The position numbers were made by a program, and so were the translations under genes. From contig JAKTNV010000165.1 of NCBI GenBank assembly GCA_022747635.1, forward strand, positions 434,001 to 498,000: a stretch of 64,000 bases of DNA, in the 5' to 3' direction. The stretch is from Hetaerina americana (taxonomy: Eukaryota; Arthropoda; Insecta; Odonata; Calopterygidae). The notes under the pieces are model-generated. The model was given only the letters and a program-made list of their open reading frames with translations. It was not told the origin of the DNA and searched no databases. Positions 1-10,849 of the stretch are shown here, one piece after another (the stretch's first letter is position 1; every line of letters begins with the position of its first letter).

Positions 1-1228
1 ATTTAGGAAGGTTTTTCAGGTGAAGGTAAGAGATTTGATCGGGTCGCGGTGATGACTTTTTTTTGGAGTGGGACATAATGGAGTAAAGTCCTTGAGGAGT
101 AATTTCCAGGAATATGTGGAATGGGCCAAGTGAAAGGCCATAGACACTGATCAACGCTTCTGAATCCAAAAAGGATGTATTATTTTTTTAAAAATGCATT
201 CGAAGGAGTCGGCAGAGGTATTTGCTTTGTTGCTGTCATCGTATAGTGCTCTCCCATTATGTGGTATTGGCGGGGTGGGTACCTTTTTCCTTTGCAGACA
301 GTGGGCTTGGGTCCATACCGAATTGTGGTTATGTGAGAGTGAACTTATCTTTTCTTGCCAAGTTTTTTCCCAATGTGTTCTAGTTTTGGATGTTACAAGG
401 TTTCAAAGTGCACAGAAGCCGATTTTATCTTGGCGGAGATTAGTGCGTTGCCAGAGGGCTCTGGCCTTGTTTCTAAGTTAAATTAGGCGCAAAATATCCT
501 GAGGTAGTGTGGCACCAGCGATGGAGGCCGGAGAAGGAGGGTAGCAAGAGCGATGAATGATTTTGGTTAAGGTGCTTGTAAAATCTTGAGCCGCTTTCTC
601 TATGCTCTCTGGAGTGCTAGCAGGAGATGGGACAAGGTTAATGGCTAAGCAGTTCTCTTTAAAAAGTTTCCAGTTAACTCTTCTAGTTGTATGAAGGAGG
701 GTAGGAACGCAGTAAAATATGGGGCAGTGGTCCGAGGCTGAGTTATCTAGGTTAAGGATTTGGAATGCGATATCTGCGTATAATAGAACTACATCTAGTA
801 TATCGGAGGAGTGGGGGTGATGATGGAAGTGGGTAGGGAATGGCGGTGAGTGAATTGCGATATTTTTGGTAAATAGGAGCTTTTGAAGGGCTCGCCTTTG
901 TGTAGTAGTGGTTTTTCCAGCTTTTGTTTTTTGTATTTTATGCCATTTATGTTCCATTGTAAAACTTTAAGGAAGTGGTTGTTTATTTGTGAATTAGGCA
1001 CCATTTACAAGTTGAAGAAGGGCTGGTATTAGGTCATTGGTTATGATGCTAAGAAGGGTTTTATTGTCAGTAGGAGAGAGAAGTTTCGTAATTATGCTCA
1101 ATAGAGCAGTTCTTATATTTGCGGTTGATGATTGGTCATTGATTGAGGGAGACTGTTGTCCAGAGGTTGGCGGAAGGTGTTGATCGGAGGTTAGGGGAGA
1201 GTTAAGAAATGATTGAGGAGTTCACAGC
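1..1228 (-). mobile_element. Jockey-type non-LTR element X, copy 1 (partial)
   Basis: Minus-strand remnant cut by the window edge. Reading the reverse strand, the end of a gag-like ORF1 (about 1228-1004) ends in VNGA-stop and overlaps the ORF2 start at 1004 (MVPNSQINNH), the same ATG overlap seen in element W. ORF2 begins with the endonuclease motif LQWNINGI, jumps across an internal deletion of about 400 bp that removes most of the endonuclease, resumes with the end of that domain (SDHCPIFY) at 478-957, and runs toward the reverse transcriptase beyond position 1. It is closely related to the copies at 6096, 21780 and 44134. Confidence 0.8.
478..1004 (-). pseudogene. X copy 1 ORF2 N-terminal remnant (endonuclease with internal deletion)
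   Basis: Two overlapping frames cover the start of ORF2. The first, from 1004, gives the APE-type endonuclease opening LQWNINGI. The second, 478-957, gives the distal part of the same domain, with SDHCP matching the conserved histidine motif, and the start of the linker to the reverse transcriptase. Against the intact element W, about 140 residues are missing between these parts, including the catalytic glutamate (QETK) and GDFN motifs. The frames do not join, so no active protein is possible. Confidence 0.75.
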
Positions 1229-1800
1229 CAAGCTGTCAGCTATCAAGAGGGCCCTAAAAGACATAAGATAATGTAATGGCTCTTCTCTCATCTGTTCGCA
1301 CTCATTGATTTCCCTATAATCCATATCAGTCTTGTCATCAATGCACCTGATGGTTCAGGAGATCTATTATACCCTGTGGTCCCTTCAGATAAAGGGGAAG
1401 TAGGTATCCTCTACATGGACTGCTGGTCATGTGGGAATACCAGGCATTGAAAAGGCTGGCAAAGCAGCAAAGGAAGCCCTGGTCAATCTCAAAACAGACT
1501 CAGCTTTGCTTCCTGTGCTGGATGTCGGGGCTGCCTTGCTGAATTTGGTTCTGAACCAGTGGAAGGAAGCTTGGTGATTCTTGCAAAACGAGGAAGTTAA
1601 GGCCATAAATTTGGTTGTTTTGACAGGGCCCTCTTCCATCTGGAACATTCAGAGGGAAGAGGTCAGGATCACGCGCCTGAGAATAGGGCACTAAGCCCTC
1701 ACGCACTCTTCATGGAGACAAAAGTGCAACCTTGCTGCAATGTTTGTAACTTGCACCTGATTGTGACTCAGAAATAAATTATAAAAGGCCAGATACCTTT
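1229..1800 (+). pseudogene. RNase H domain and C-terminal tail of a non-LTR element
   Basis: Plus-strand fragment fused head-on to X. Around 1408-1478 it reads WTAGHVGIPGIEKAGKAAKE, the conserved C-terminal part of the RNase H domain of I/R1/Jockey-type ORF2 proteins. Around 1620-1700 it reads EVRITRLRIGH with ALTHSS downstream, the motif that follows RNase H in these proteins. Stops interrupt the frame. An AATAAA-type signal near 1770 may belong to its 3' UTR. The same fragment follows X at 8061-8433 and 45670-46190, so X and this fragment were already joined before duplication. Confidence 0.7.
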
Positions 1801-2039
1801 TTTAAAATATGAGATAATTTAAGCAATAATTTAGGAGAGGACCCCAACTTTTTAGGTAAGGTTTCCGAGTTTTTAAAGGAAACTGACCTGAACAGACAAC
1901 TTGAGTTTCCGTTTATTTTTTTTTAAATAATTTTGTTTTTAACTATTTATATGTTTTTTATCCATTGACGTATTTATCAAAATTGGATTGAGGTTTTAAA
2001 TGTTTTAAAAAGTGGTGCAAAAACAACCACAGTGGTTGA
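1800..2039. other. AT-rich spacer with no recognised gene
   Basis: Short AT-rich interval with T runs. The reverse strand of 1850-1920 vaguely resembles the N-terminal part of a Penelope-like reverse transcriptase, which would extend the PLE fragment that follows, but this is too weak to call. Confidence 0.4.
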
Positions 2040-2472
2040 TGCATCAAAAAACCCCAACTCTTACCAAGGGATGAATTATTTGGGTAAGACCATTTCCTTC
2101 CGCTGAGAGATCTCAATGAAAATGTTGGTTAGTACGGAAGAGAGGGATGATCCCATGGCTGCACTTTCATGATGTTCAATGTGCTTATCATTTTAAAGGA
2201 AGTATGAGTTCCTGAGGCAGAATTTGCGAGGTCCAGGTTAATCCTTAGCTAATCCCTTTGAGGTAAGGTTTTTGATGAGTAGCATGGAGCCATCAATGGG
2301 CGTATTTGTGAACAAGGAGATTACATCAAAGGTCACCAGCATGTTGACTATTTGGACTTCAGCATTCCGAATAATGTGAATGAAATCCATGGAAGTTTTA
2401 GCAAAAAAGTCAGTTTTTCTGGCGAAGAGTTGAAGAGCATGCGCAACAAATTGCGGTAGCTTGTGGGTTGGT
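2040..2472 (-). pseudogene. Penelope-like element reverse transcriptase fragment
   Basis: The reverse strand translates to a stretch containing VTFDVISLFTNTPIDGS (about 2270-2350), matching the (V/S)FDV(V/I)SLFTN motif A region that is diagnostic of Penelope-like reverse transcriptases, preceded by NAEVQIVNML. The fragment holds only the middle of the RT and no endonuclease. It ends at the hairpin at 2473-2514. The right block has the same fragment at 46430-46836. Confidence 0.7.
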
Positions 2473-2514
2473 GCATCGATGTTGCTGACGATGGGTCGTC
2501 AGCAACATCGATGC
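2473..2514. repeat. 42-bp hairpin, 19-bp perfect arms
   Basis: The arm GCATCGATGTTGCTGACGA at 2473-2491 is followed by a 4-base loop and its exact reverse complement at 2496-2514. It sits at the 5' edge of the PLE fragment. The same hairpin is intact at 46837-46878, so it predates the block duplication. Confidence 0.9.
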
Positions 2515-2929
2515 GTCATCACCTTAAGTGCCATCAAAGCACGCCGAAATTTGGGAACTAAGAAGAAAAAGAACCACAATGAAACTACAAGATATTAACT
2601 TGCATTACTGGAAAGATAGCCCAGGCGTGTACACTAATAGGCAATGGTTCGCATTCTTAAATATAATTACATATTTAATGTATTTTTTACACTCCTTCCC
2701 ATGTATGGTAAATTTATTCATTCATTTATTTATTATATTACCAACACGAAGCCCGGATACATCATGAAATGACTTTCTTGCTTGCAAGAAAGAAAAACAT
2801 CTTCAATTGCCATTATATATTTGTGGAGAAAGGAAAGTCAAACGTTTGTATGTCTCCGCACATGTCCAATAATTTGATTTTCCTTTTCAGTATTTGATCT
2901 TTATACCTAATAAACGAAAATATAGTATC

Positions 2930-3410
2930 CATAGAGCATACTTTATTTCTCTTTAAAAATAAATCTTATTCTCAATCTAATTCGAAACTTTTCATTCTTC
3001 ACTTGTTTGTTACTGTTGCCACGGCTACAGCGTCACCATATGATCGAATAAAAACAAACATTATTGCATACTTCAGAAACAACATTCTTTACACACTCAC
3101 AGACCATAGGGTTTCCTTTCCAACTGAATGACATGGAGCAGATTCTTAACGGTATGGCTTCTCATTTGCGTAAACAAGGATATACTGCTTCAGGTTGCTA
3201 ATCTTAGTGAATGTATTTTGGAAAGAATGGACGGGTGAGATCATTTGTGAGATATATGCCTTTTAAATTTGGAGAACACCTAATTACATACACAACAATA
3301 ATACTTGCTGCTGAGATAGTCATGTTTTAATTGCTTTGGGCTCTGCTTGAATTGACTGCAGTATCAATCTCTGTAGAAAATATATTTGTAAATGTTCCTT
3401 TTTGAAGTAG
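2930..3410. repeat. Old interspersed repeat U, copy 1
   Basis: AT-rich sequence with diverged similarity to 20235-20870 and near-identity to 47290-47760. Shared landmarks are a GTTACTGTTGCCACGGC-like block near 3010 and GGAAAGAATGGACGGGTGAG near 3220. No coding potential or termini are evident; the family is not recognised. Confidence 0.6.
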
Positions 3411-4439
3411 TTAAGATCGTATGTTTTTGGTAGAATTGAACGGGAGTCAAGTGTCAAACGACAGCTATAAACATCGTCAATAATGTTTAGAAAATAGTAT
3501 TATTTCACATGCGCAATGATCAAACGATACATTGAGTCCAAATCATTCAAAATGGATAGTTAAAATACAACGGTTATAAATAGGAAGATTCGATATTTAA
3601 GTAGTTAACGTAAAATTAGATTTTTATTGTTTTCTGTAGTGAGGTATTATTTTATTTAATATGCTGAATCAATTCCCAAATACACCTATTAACGCCACAA
3701 ATCCCTTGCTGTTGTGAAATACTCCTTTTTAATTATGGTGATTGTGATCGAATTCATTTCTTCTTCTACATTCTGTTCGATTGGCATTGCTTTTATTCTT
3801 GAAAATGCCATTATTTAAGGATACAAGTGTGACCTTTATATTTCAAATGCATTTAATGTACTCACTTTCACAGCAAACCGATAATGGTTGATTATATGCA
3901 GTTTAATTGAGTACACTATGCATTTAGACGGGCTTTATTTTTATACAAATTCAGAATCAATGGAAACAAAATTTATTTAAATATTGGAGCAATGTAAGAC
4001 AATGAGAAGTCTCCTTGAATTTGAGTGTTTGTGTGCAATAATATAAAAATGTTTAACATCACCAATATAATGGCACGCTCATTTAAACTGTTAAATTCTC
4101 ATTATGTATGATTAAGGATCATGCATCAATTGTCCTTTGATTATGGAGAATTTAGTAAACCAAATTGTGCAAACATAATAAAATGGCAGCCATCATGACT
4201 TCTGTCAAATTTCCTTGAAGAATTAGCAGTTTTAATGTTGCGTTCTTGGATTTATTTTGATGAATGCAACAAACTCAAAGGATTTCATTTCCACCTTACT
4301 CATCTCTCAATAAACAATCAGTGTTACAAAAACAGTGTAAAAAAACATACAGTTTTACATTTGAATGTCCACAATATGAAATGCGCTGTAAGTTGATGAA
4401 ATTCCACAATTAATAGTATTATTTAGATTTGCTCTACCC
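3411..4439. other. AT-rich interval without recognisable genes
   Basis: I found no ORF, RNA gene or element terminus here. It is copied almost unchanged at 47790-48790. Confidence 0.6.
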
Positions 4440-5215
4440 CACATGGTGTACAATCATGACTCCACAGCTAATTAAAAATGGTCTGCAGAAATCACGTTGT
4501 GGTGTATTAGCAAGGGAGGAAAAATCTCTCTTGGGTAGTAGCAAGATTCGTATGACATGTTTTGGGAAATGACCCCATAACTCATCACTGTAATTCAAAT
4601 GACATGGAAAGAAGACGTGGTCAAGTGTTAAACGATACTCATTTGAAATGGGAAAGTTGAGCTTTAATCAGTTCATTACAGATCTGACTGATGTGAGTCT
4701 CCCTGTTAAGTTTCCTATCTATATTAATTCCTAGTATTTTAGAATTTTCAACATTAGTACATTTTTATATACTATAACTGCATACAATATGCTGAGTTTT
4801 GTTAGAATTTAAATAAAATTGTCTGAGGCGTCACTTTGTGGAAGCGATTCATATCGGAAAAGAAAGAAATACTTGGTTGTTCCACATATATTTTATTAAC
4901 ACGACCTAGGTTTCGACTTACAAAGTCATCATCAGGTGACTGATGATGACTTTGTAAGTCGAAACCTAGGTCGTGTTAATAAAATATATGTGGAACAACC
5001 AAGTATTTCTTTCTTTTCCGATTAGAATTTAAACGTAAATGATTAATATGAAACCTGCCTATTAGCCTGTCTTTGAGTGGCTCTGAATCGTACCTTTGCA
5101 TCTTCTAGATTTTGATATTTTTGCACACACAAAGCATGATAAGGATATAAAACATATGTAGGTTTAATTTTACAGGGCAAATCAGGTATCATGATGATAC
5201 TAAAAATAGCTCAAA
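4440..5215 (-). pseudogene. Old CR1/L2-like reverse transcriptase remnant, split by a palindromic insert
   Basis: The reverse strand of 4440-4620 reads ELWGHFP, RILLLPKR and SLANTPQRDFCRPF with frame breaks, a diverged match to the C-terminal RT region of element Y (ELWGHSPH, QILLLQKR, SLANIPPRDSCKPF). The reverse strand of 5050-5190 aligns with Y's DLPCNMKP region and the positions around its YADD box. The remnant is much older than Y, with many substitutions and stops. The 208-bp insert 4814-5021 interrupts it; the right block has the uninterrupted form at 48790-49350. Confidence 0.65.
4814..5021. mobile_element. Palindromic insert with paired hammerhead-ribozyme-like arms
   Basis: A 208-bp insertion flanked by the 12-bp direct repeat TTAGAATTTAAA (4802-4813 and 5022-5033), which is a single TTAGTATTTAAA in the right block. 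Its last 168 bases are a perfect palindrome: arms 4854-4935 and 4940-5021 around a 4-base loop. Each arm, read on the appropriate strand, has CTGATGA, a potential GACTT/AAGTC stem, GAAA, CCTAG and GTC, followed by GTG that can pair with CAC just upstream on the reverse of the left arm. This order fits the minimal hammerhead ribozymes known from Penelope-like element terminal repeats. The palindrome is certain; ribozyme activity and PLE origin are inference. Confidence 0.75.
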
Positions 5216-5439
5216 GACTGGAAATTCTTCATGAAAACATGGGCATTGAAATTATTATTGGAAGCCGAATGAGGCAATGTTTTTATGGACAAATTAATCC
5301 TAGAACTACTAAAAATTTAAGAGAAATTAGGTAAATCAGACTTTTGTGCTAAGATACAATTTTCAAGGAAATAATGAAATTAACTCCTAATAATAATAAT
5401 CTAGAAGGAATTTAAATCCTTAAATGAAACATCCTTATC

Positions 5440-6096
5440 CTGTTCATTCCCTTTTCTTGCTTGCCTCACAATCTCCCCTCTATTATCATCTTGAACAGTC
5501 CCCTGTCGGTCAATATTCCCTTCATTCATTTTTACTGCCTCAATAGGATTTCTCCCAACCAACCCCTCTCTTCACCCACCATACCAAGTACTTTCTCATT
5601 GGTTTTCTTCTCGGTCCATTTCACCTTCTCCATTTTCTCCACACCCACATGTCAAAAGCCTCCAGTCCACGACTATCCTCCTGCTTCAATGACCACATTT
5701 CTGTGTAAACCTATGCACCATATCAAAAGTTTCACGAGTCTTTTTTTAATATCCTTACTCAACGTCCCATTCGTCAACTCCCTCCTCCTTATGAAAGCAT
5801 CTGTGCCTAGCGTAATTCTTCTCCATACGTCCCTACTACTATGACCGTATTGGTCCAAATGCTTCAGAGATACGTGAACTATTCTATCTGCATTAGTTTT
5901 TGCCCTCCTATTTTAATGTTTAGCTTTGCTTTTTTCTTTCTAGAAAATTGCATAACCTTTGTTTTATTAATATTGATTCTCATCCCATACCTGTCGCCCT
6001 GAATTTCCAATTCACTCAGCAATCCTTACAACCCTTTGGCTGACTGACAAACTAAAGCTTGGTCATCCGCAAACCTAATTAATTTTACGAATTCCA
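5440..6096 (-). pseudogene. RTE-type element Z, 3' part, fragment interrupted by X copy 2
   Basis: Reverse strand 5673-5858 reads SSRDVWRRI and LSKDIKKRLVKLLIW, the C-terminal region after the reverse transcriptase in this RTE-like family (compare 10850-11352). Toward 6050-6090 the reverse strand reaches the DDQAL part of the RT active-site box. At about 6096 the sequence switches abruptly to X copy 2; in the right block the same Z fragment continues for about 64 more bases before Y. Confidence 0.7.
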
Positions 6097-6175
6097 TTCT
6101 TCCATTTTCTGGCGTAGTTTACGTTTACGCATTTTGTGGTGTTAATGGTTAGTTTCCAATCGGTTATCCACTCTG

Positions 6176-7051
6176 CTATGCTCTAAAGGTGTTCTTGGAC
6201 ATTTTTTGCGGCATGATTTGGGTCAAAGGAAATTGACGCTCTAGCTGAGTCATCCGCATGGAGGTAGCTTTTGGGTCGGAGGGGAGGTCGTTAATGTAGT
6301 GGTTGAATAGGACGGGTGACAAAATTGATCCTTGGAGAAAGCCTGCGGATATGGACTGGGTAGTTGGTTTGGCATTGTTAAGGGCTAAAAAGAATGTGCG
6401 GTTTGAAAGAAAGGAGGGGATGGTCTTATTTAGGTATACTGATATGTTGGTTTTAAGCAGTTTATGTATTAAACCAGTTCGCCAGAACTTGTCAAAAGCT
6501 CTTTGGAAATCAAGGAAGACTACTTGGGTGTGCTTGTGGATGTGGAAGCCGAAAGTGATCAGTTCAACCAATCTTGTTATTTGCTGAGTCATGGAATGGC
6601 AAAGGCGGAAGCCAGTTTGCTCAGGTCTGATCAAGTCTAGGGCCGAGATTTCTTCTTGTAGCCTGTTTAATATGCATATTTCTAGAAGTTTGCCCATGCA
6701 GGGGAGCAGGCCACTGGGTCTATAGTTAGGGATATAAGAAGGATTTTTATTAGGTTTTGGAAGGAGTATTATCTTAGCCGTTTTCAATGCCTTTGGGAAG
6801 TACGATTGGGAAAGACAGGCGTTGAGGATAGAGAGTAGGTATTTGATAAAAGATTTAGGAAGGTTTTTCAGGTGAAGGTAAGAGATTTGATCGGGTCGCG
6901 GTGATGACTTTGTTTTGGAGTGGGACATAATGGAGTAAAGTCCTTGAGGAGTAATTTCCAGGAATATGTGGAATGGGCCAAGTGAAAGGCCAGAGACACT
7001 GATCAACGCTTCTGAATCCAAAAAGGATGTATTATTTTTGTAAAAATGCAT
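6176..7051 (-). pseudogene. X copy 2 reverse transcriptase domain
   Basis: A 291-codon frame reads IILLPKP, YIPNYRPSGLLPCMGKLLE, RPEQTGFR, VVFLDFQRAFDKFW (motif A aspartate present) and GFLQGSILSPVLFNHYINDLP (motif B, with FLQG for the usual VPQG). The frame breaks just before the catalytic box: the LHADDSARAS-like sequence (reverse strand, about 6245-6275) is in another frame. Together with the endonuclease deletion this makes the element non-autonomous. Confidence 0.85.
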
Positions 7052-7254
7052 TCGAAGGAGTCGGCAGAGGTATTTGCTTTGTTGCTGTCATCGTATAGTG
7101 CTCTCCCATTATGTGGTATTGGCGGGGTGGGTACCTTTTTCCTTTGCGGACAGTGGGCTAGGGTCCATACCGAATTATCCTTATGTGAGAGTGAACCTAT
7201 TTTCTCATGCCAAGTTTTTTCCCAATGTTTTCTAGTTTTGGATGTTACAAGGTT

Positions 7255-7856
7255 TCAAAGTGCACAGAAGCCGATTTTATCTTGGCGGAGATTAGTGCAT
7301 TGCCAGAGGGCTCTGGCCTTGTTTCTAAGTGAAATTAGGCGCAAAATATCCTGAGGTAGTGTGGCACCAGCGATGGAGGCCGGAGAAGGAGGGTAGCAAG
7401 AGCGATGAATGATTTTGGTTAAGGTGCTTGTAAAATCTTGAGCCGCTTTCTCTATGCTCTCTGGAGTGCTAGCAGGAGATGGGACAAGGTTAATGGCTAA
7501 GCAGTTTTCTTTAAATAGTTTCCAGTTTACTCTTCTAGTTGTATGAAGGAGGGTAGGAACGCAGTAAAATATGGGGCAGTGGTCCGAGGCTGAGTTATCT
7601 AGGTTAAGGATTTGGAATGCGATATCTGCGTATAATAGGACTACATCCAGGATATCGGAGGAGTGGGGGTGATGATGGAAGTGGGTAGGGAATGGCGGTG
7701 AGTGAATTGCGATATTTTTGGTAAATAGGAGCTTTTGAAGGGCTCGCCTTTGTGTAGTAGTGGTTTTTCCAGCTTTGGTTTTTTGTATTTTATGCCATTT
7801 ATGTTCCATTGTAAAACTTTAAGGAAGTGGTTGTTTATTTGTGAATTAGGCACCAT
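7255..7856 (-). pseudogene. X copy 2 ORF2 N-terminal remnant
   Basis: ORF2 begins at the ATG at 7854-7856 and overlaps the ORF1 stop, as in W. LQWNINGI is followed directly, after the shared internal deletion, by the distal endonuclease and linker frame 7255-7809 (TQRRALQKLL, SDHCPIFY, AQDFTSTLTKIIH). The catalytic centre of the endonuclease is missing. Confidence 0.75.
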
Positions 7857-8060
7857 TTACAAGTTGAAGAAGGGCTGGTATTAGGTCATTGGTTATGATG
7901 CTAATAAGGGTTTTATTGTCAGTAGGAGAGAGAAGTTTCGTAATTATGCTCAATAGAGCAGTTCTTATATTTGCGGTTGATGATTGGTCACTGATTGAGG
8001 GAGACTGTTGTCCAGAGGTTGGCGGAAGGTGTTGATCGGAGGTTAGGGGAGAGTTAAGAA

Positions 8061-8433
8061 ATGATTGAGGAGTTCACAGCCAAGCTGTCAGCTATCAAGA
8101 GGGCCCTAAAAGACATAAGAGAATGTAATGGCTCTTTTCTCATCTGTTCGCACTCTTTGATTTCCCTATAATCCATATCAGTCTTGTCATCAATGCACCT
8201 GATGGTTCAGGAGATCTATTATACCCTGTGGTCCCTTCAGATAAAGGGGAAGTAGGTATCCTCTACATGGACTGCTGGTCATGTGGGAATACCAGGCATT
8301 GAAAAGGCTGGCAAAGCAGCAAGGGAAGCCCTGGTCAATCTCAAAACAGACTCAGCTTTGCTTCCTGTGCTGGATGTCGGGGCTGCCTTGCTGAATTTGG
8401 TTCTGAACCAGTGGAAGGAAGCTTGGTGATTCT
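8061..8433 (+). pseudogene. RNase H fragment joined to element Y
   Basis: Same plus-strand RNase H fragment as 1229-1800 (TAGHVGIPGIEKAGKAARE, about 8275-8330), here truncated. At about 8433 it switches within a shared GATTCT to the middle of element Y's reverse transcriptase. The junction looks like a microhomology break rather than an element end. Confidence 0.7.
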
Positions 8434-9400
8434 GTTCTTGGCCCAGTACTTTTCATTATCATGATTAATGATTTGCCCTGTAATATGAAACCTAGATCTG
8501 TTTTATATGCTGATGACACTACTTTTGTGCAAAAGTGTCAACATCCAGAAGATGCAAAGTTACGATCTAGCGCTACCCAAAAACCGGCTAAGGAATGGTT
8601 TGATGTTAATCATTTACAATTAAATACTTACAAAACTCAGCATATTGTGTGCAGTCTTAAATCAAAAACAACTGATATTGAAACTGCTAAAATACTAGGA
8701 ATTTATATTGATACAAAACTTATTTGGGAGACTCACATCAGTCAGACCTGTAATAAACTTAGTAAAGCTGTTTATATGTTAAGAAAGCTCAACTTTATCA
8801 TTTCAAATGAGTATCGTTTATCACTTTACCATGCCTTCTTTCAATGTCATTTGAATTATGGTGTTGAGTTATGGGGTCATTCCCCTCATGTTAAACAAAT
8901 TTTGCTATTGCAAAAGAGAGCTATTCGCTCTCTTGCTAATATACCACCACGTGATTCCTGCAAACCTTTTTTTATTAGGTATAGAATCATGACTGTATTT
9001 CGTTTGTATATCTTTAAGGCTCTGACTCATGTGAAAGTTAATCTAGAAACTTACCAATTAAGATCCAACCTCCATAACTATTCCACAAGAGGTAAATTGA
9101 ATCTAAATACTACTTATTGTAGATTGTCATTAACATACAACACATTTCATAATATGAACATACCACTGTATAACTATCTGCCTACTCAGTTGAAATCAGA
9201 TGCTATCCAGAGTTTCAAGAATAGGGTATATACCTGGTTACTTGCTCACCAACTATACTCATAGGATGAATTCTTTTGTGACAATTTTCATCACATTTAA
9301 GAAAGTATGTTTATATGTTAAATAATACTTATATTGACGACATTTAATATGGTTGTACCATTTTTAAAATGAATAAAGTATTATTATTATTATTATTATT
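8433..9400 (+). mobile_element. CR1/L2-type element Y, 3' third with intact tail
   Basis: 5'-truncated copy of the element found nearly complete at 50305. It keeps the 3' UTR and a GAATAAAG(TATT...) end with about seven ATT units at 9379-9400, the short tandem tail typical of CR1/L2-type elements. The following TATAGGTTGAAC is Z sequence, so the insertion point in Z is visible here. Confidence 0.85.
8461..9264 (+). pseudogene. Y reverse transcriptase C-terminal half
   Basis: An uninterrupted 267-codon frame: MINDLPCNMKPRSVLYADDTT holds the YADD catalytic box at residues 17-20, followed by NTYKTQHIV, KILGIYIDTKLIWETHI, the thumb region, and ELWGHSPHV, ending at TAG 9262-9264. The N-terminal half is missing. 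The right-block copy has a TGA at 53438-53440 and a frameshift where this one is open, so this fragment is the better preserved of the two over this part. Confidence 0.85.
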
Positions 9401-9735
9401 ATAGGTTGAACAGCAATGGTGATAGTGGGCAACCCTGCCTTACACCTCTTCCTAACACTACCCATCAGGACTCTTCATTTCCCACTCGCAACTGAGCAGT
9501 CTGAGACATATACAGGTTGCGGATTAGTCTCCTTTCCCGCCAATCTATTCCTATTTTCTGCAATATACTCATTAGTTTTTCACAATTCACTCTATCAAAT
9601 GCTTTTTCGAAAGCTAAAAAACAGGCAAATACATCCTGGTTGTGTTCTATATTCCTCTCGATTAATAATCTCATTTCTGCAATGGCATCACACGTACCTC
9701 TCCCCTTCCTAAACCCTGAAAATGTCTCGCAAGTT
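9401..9735 (-). pseudogene. RTE-type element Z reverse transcriptase fragment
   Basis: Reverse strand 9465-9740 reads GFRKGRGTCDAI, HNQDVFACFLAFEKAFDRVNCEKLMSIL and RERRLIRNLYMSQTAQLRVG, the RT motif A region (FEKAFDRVN) of the RTE-like family. It is the continuation of the fragment ending at 6096, separated by the X, RNase H and Y insertions. At about 9735 it joins a Penelope-like fragment. Confidence 0.8.
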
Positions 9736-10445
9736 TGATGGGCATTTAAACAAAACAGAGGGACAAGGTTAGAATAAAATTGATGTTGACTGATTGTCAT
9801 TAATAATTATGAAGAGTTCACGGATTAAATGTTTAATTTTGTGTGTTCCGGGGAAGAAAGTGGTGATAATATTAGGGCTTTTTGGAAAGTTTGGTTTGAT
9901 GAGGGGAGTGTATTTGGTTGAGGGTTAGGATTTTACTGCTCAGTAGCATTCATGGTACCTACATTTTCTCAGAGAGTCATGTAGCTGATACAAGTACTTC
10001 TGATGGGAGGGGATGTTGTTGCAGAGACGGAAGCCACGGACTGAGAGAGAATGGGATGGAGCACTTTGTATGAGGTAGATGGCAGCTGTCGAAATCAAGC
10101 TATTGTTCTTACTAGTTGGTTTAACGTGGACTGAGGTATAAAAGGTATTGTTTTGGAGGTGAATGTTGATATAGAGGAAAGTGATATTCAAGTTGGGTAT
10201 GGAAGAAGTGAATGATACTGATGAGAATTTGAGAGATGAAATAAAAGGAGATAAATTTTTGCGTCTGAGGAACCAAAGGAGGAAAATATCATTGATATAG
10301 TGGGCCCAGAAGAGTGGTTTGAAGGTTTGTTATTGCAGAAAGTCATGTACTAGTTTACCCATAAAAAGATTGGCGTATGTAAGAGCCAAACGTTTTCCCA
10401 TTGCAGTGCCTTTTATTTGTAAATATATTTTATCGTTGAATTGAA
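9736..10445 (-). pseudogene. Penelope-like element reverse transcriptase fragment
   Basis: Reverse strand 10445-10240 reads [20 protein letters not shown] followed by FMG, then FWAHYINDIFLLW; the GTAMG and YIDDIF blocks are signatures of Penelope-like RTs. Here the second catalytic box is YIND instead of YIDD. Reverse strand 9940-10191 continues with HVKPTSKNNSLI, the (K)PT(N/S)KN region that follows. The GIY-YIG endonuclease is not seen. The right block (54377-55190) has the same N substitution and a longer 5' part. Confidence 0.8.
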
Positions 10446-10522
10446 ATTATATAGTGAGTGTCCTTTCTTTGTGTCCCTATGGTTTAAAAATCTACATCTG
10501 TGTTATTTTGTAATTATATATT

Positions 10523-10750
<228 letters not shown>

Positions 10751-10849
10751 CATATGTTATTATTATTAGGTAATATACCCGTTAAGTTAGGTTTTTGGAT
10801 GGACAAAGCTACTAAATAAAACATTTTGTGTCTCGTAAAAAAACACAAA

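Larger units (their letters stand above)
6096..8060 (-). mobile_element. Jockey-type element X, copy 2
   Basis: Minus-strand copy nearly identical to copy 1 where they overlap, and extending further 3' into the reverse transcriptase. ORF1 end is near 7856-8060, ORF2 starts at 7856. It carries the same ~400-bp endonuclease deletion as copies 1 and 3. The left edge (6096) cuts X inside the RT and abuts Z; the right edge continues into the RNase H fragment and then Y. This copy is absent from the right block. Confidence 0.8.

Noticed and set aside
194..481. Plus-strand frame MHSKESAEVFALLLSSYSALPL, repeated at 7046, 23125 and 44264
   Set aside because: It is the antisense of X's ORF2 linker; conservation follows from the X copies, and the opposite strand has recognisable endonuclease and RT.
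2528..2767. 79-codon frame and its right copy 46943-47131
   Set aside because: Short, no similarity, AT-rich surroundings, and the left and right copies differ without sign of coding constraint.
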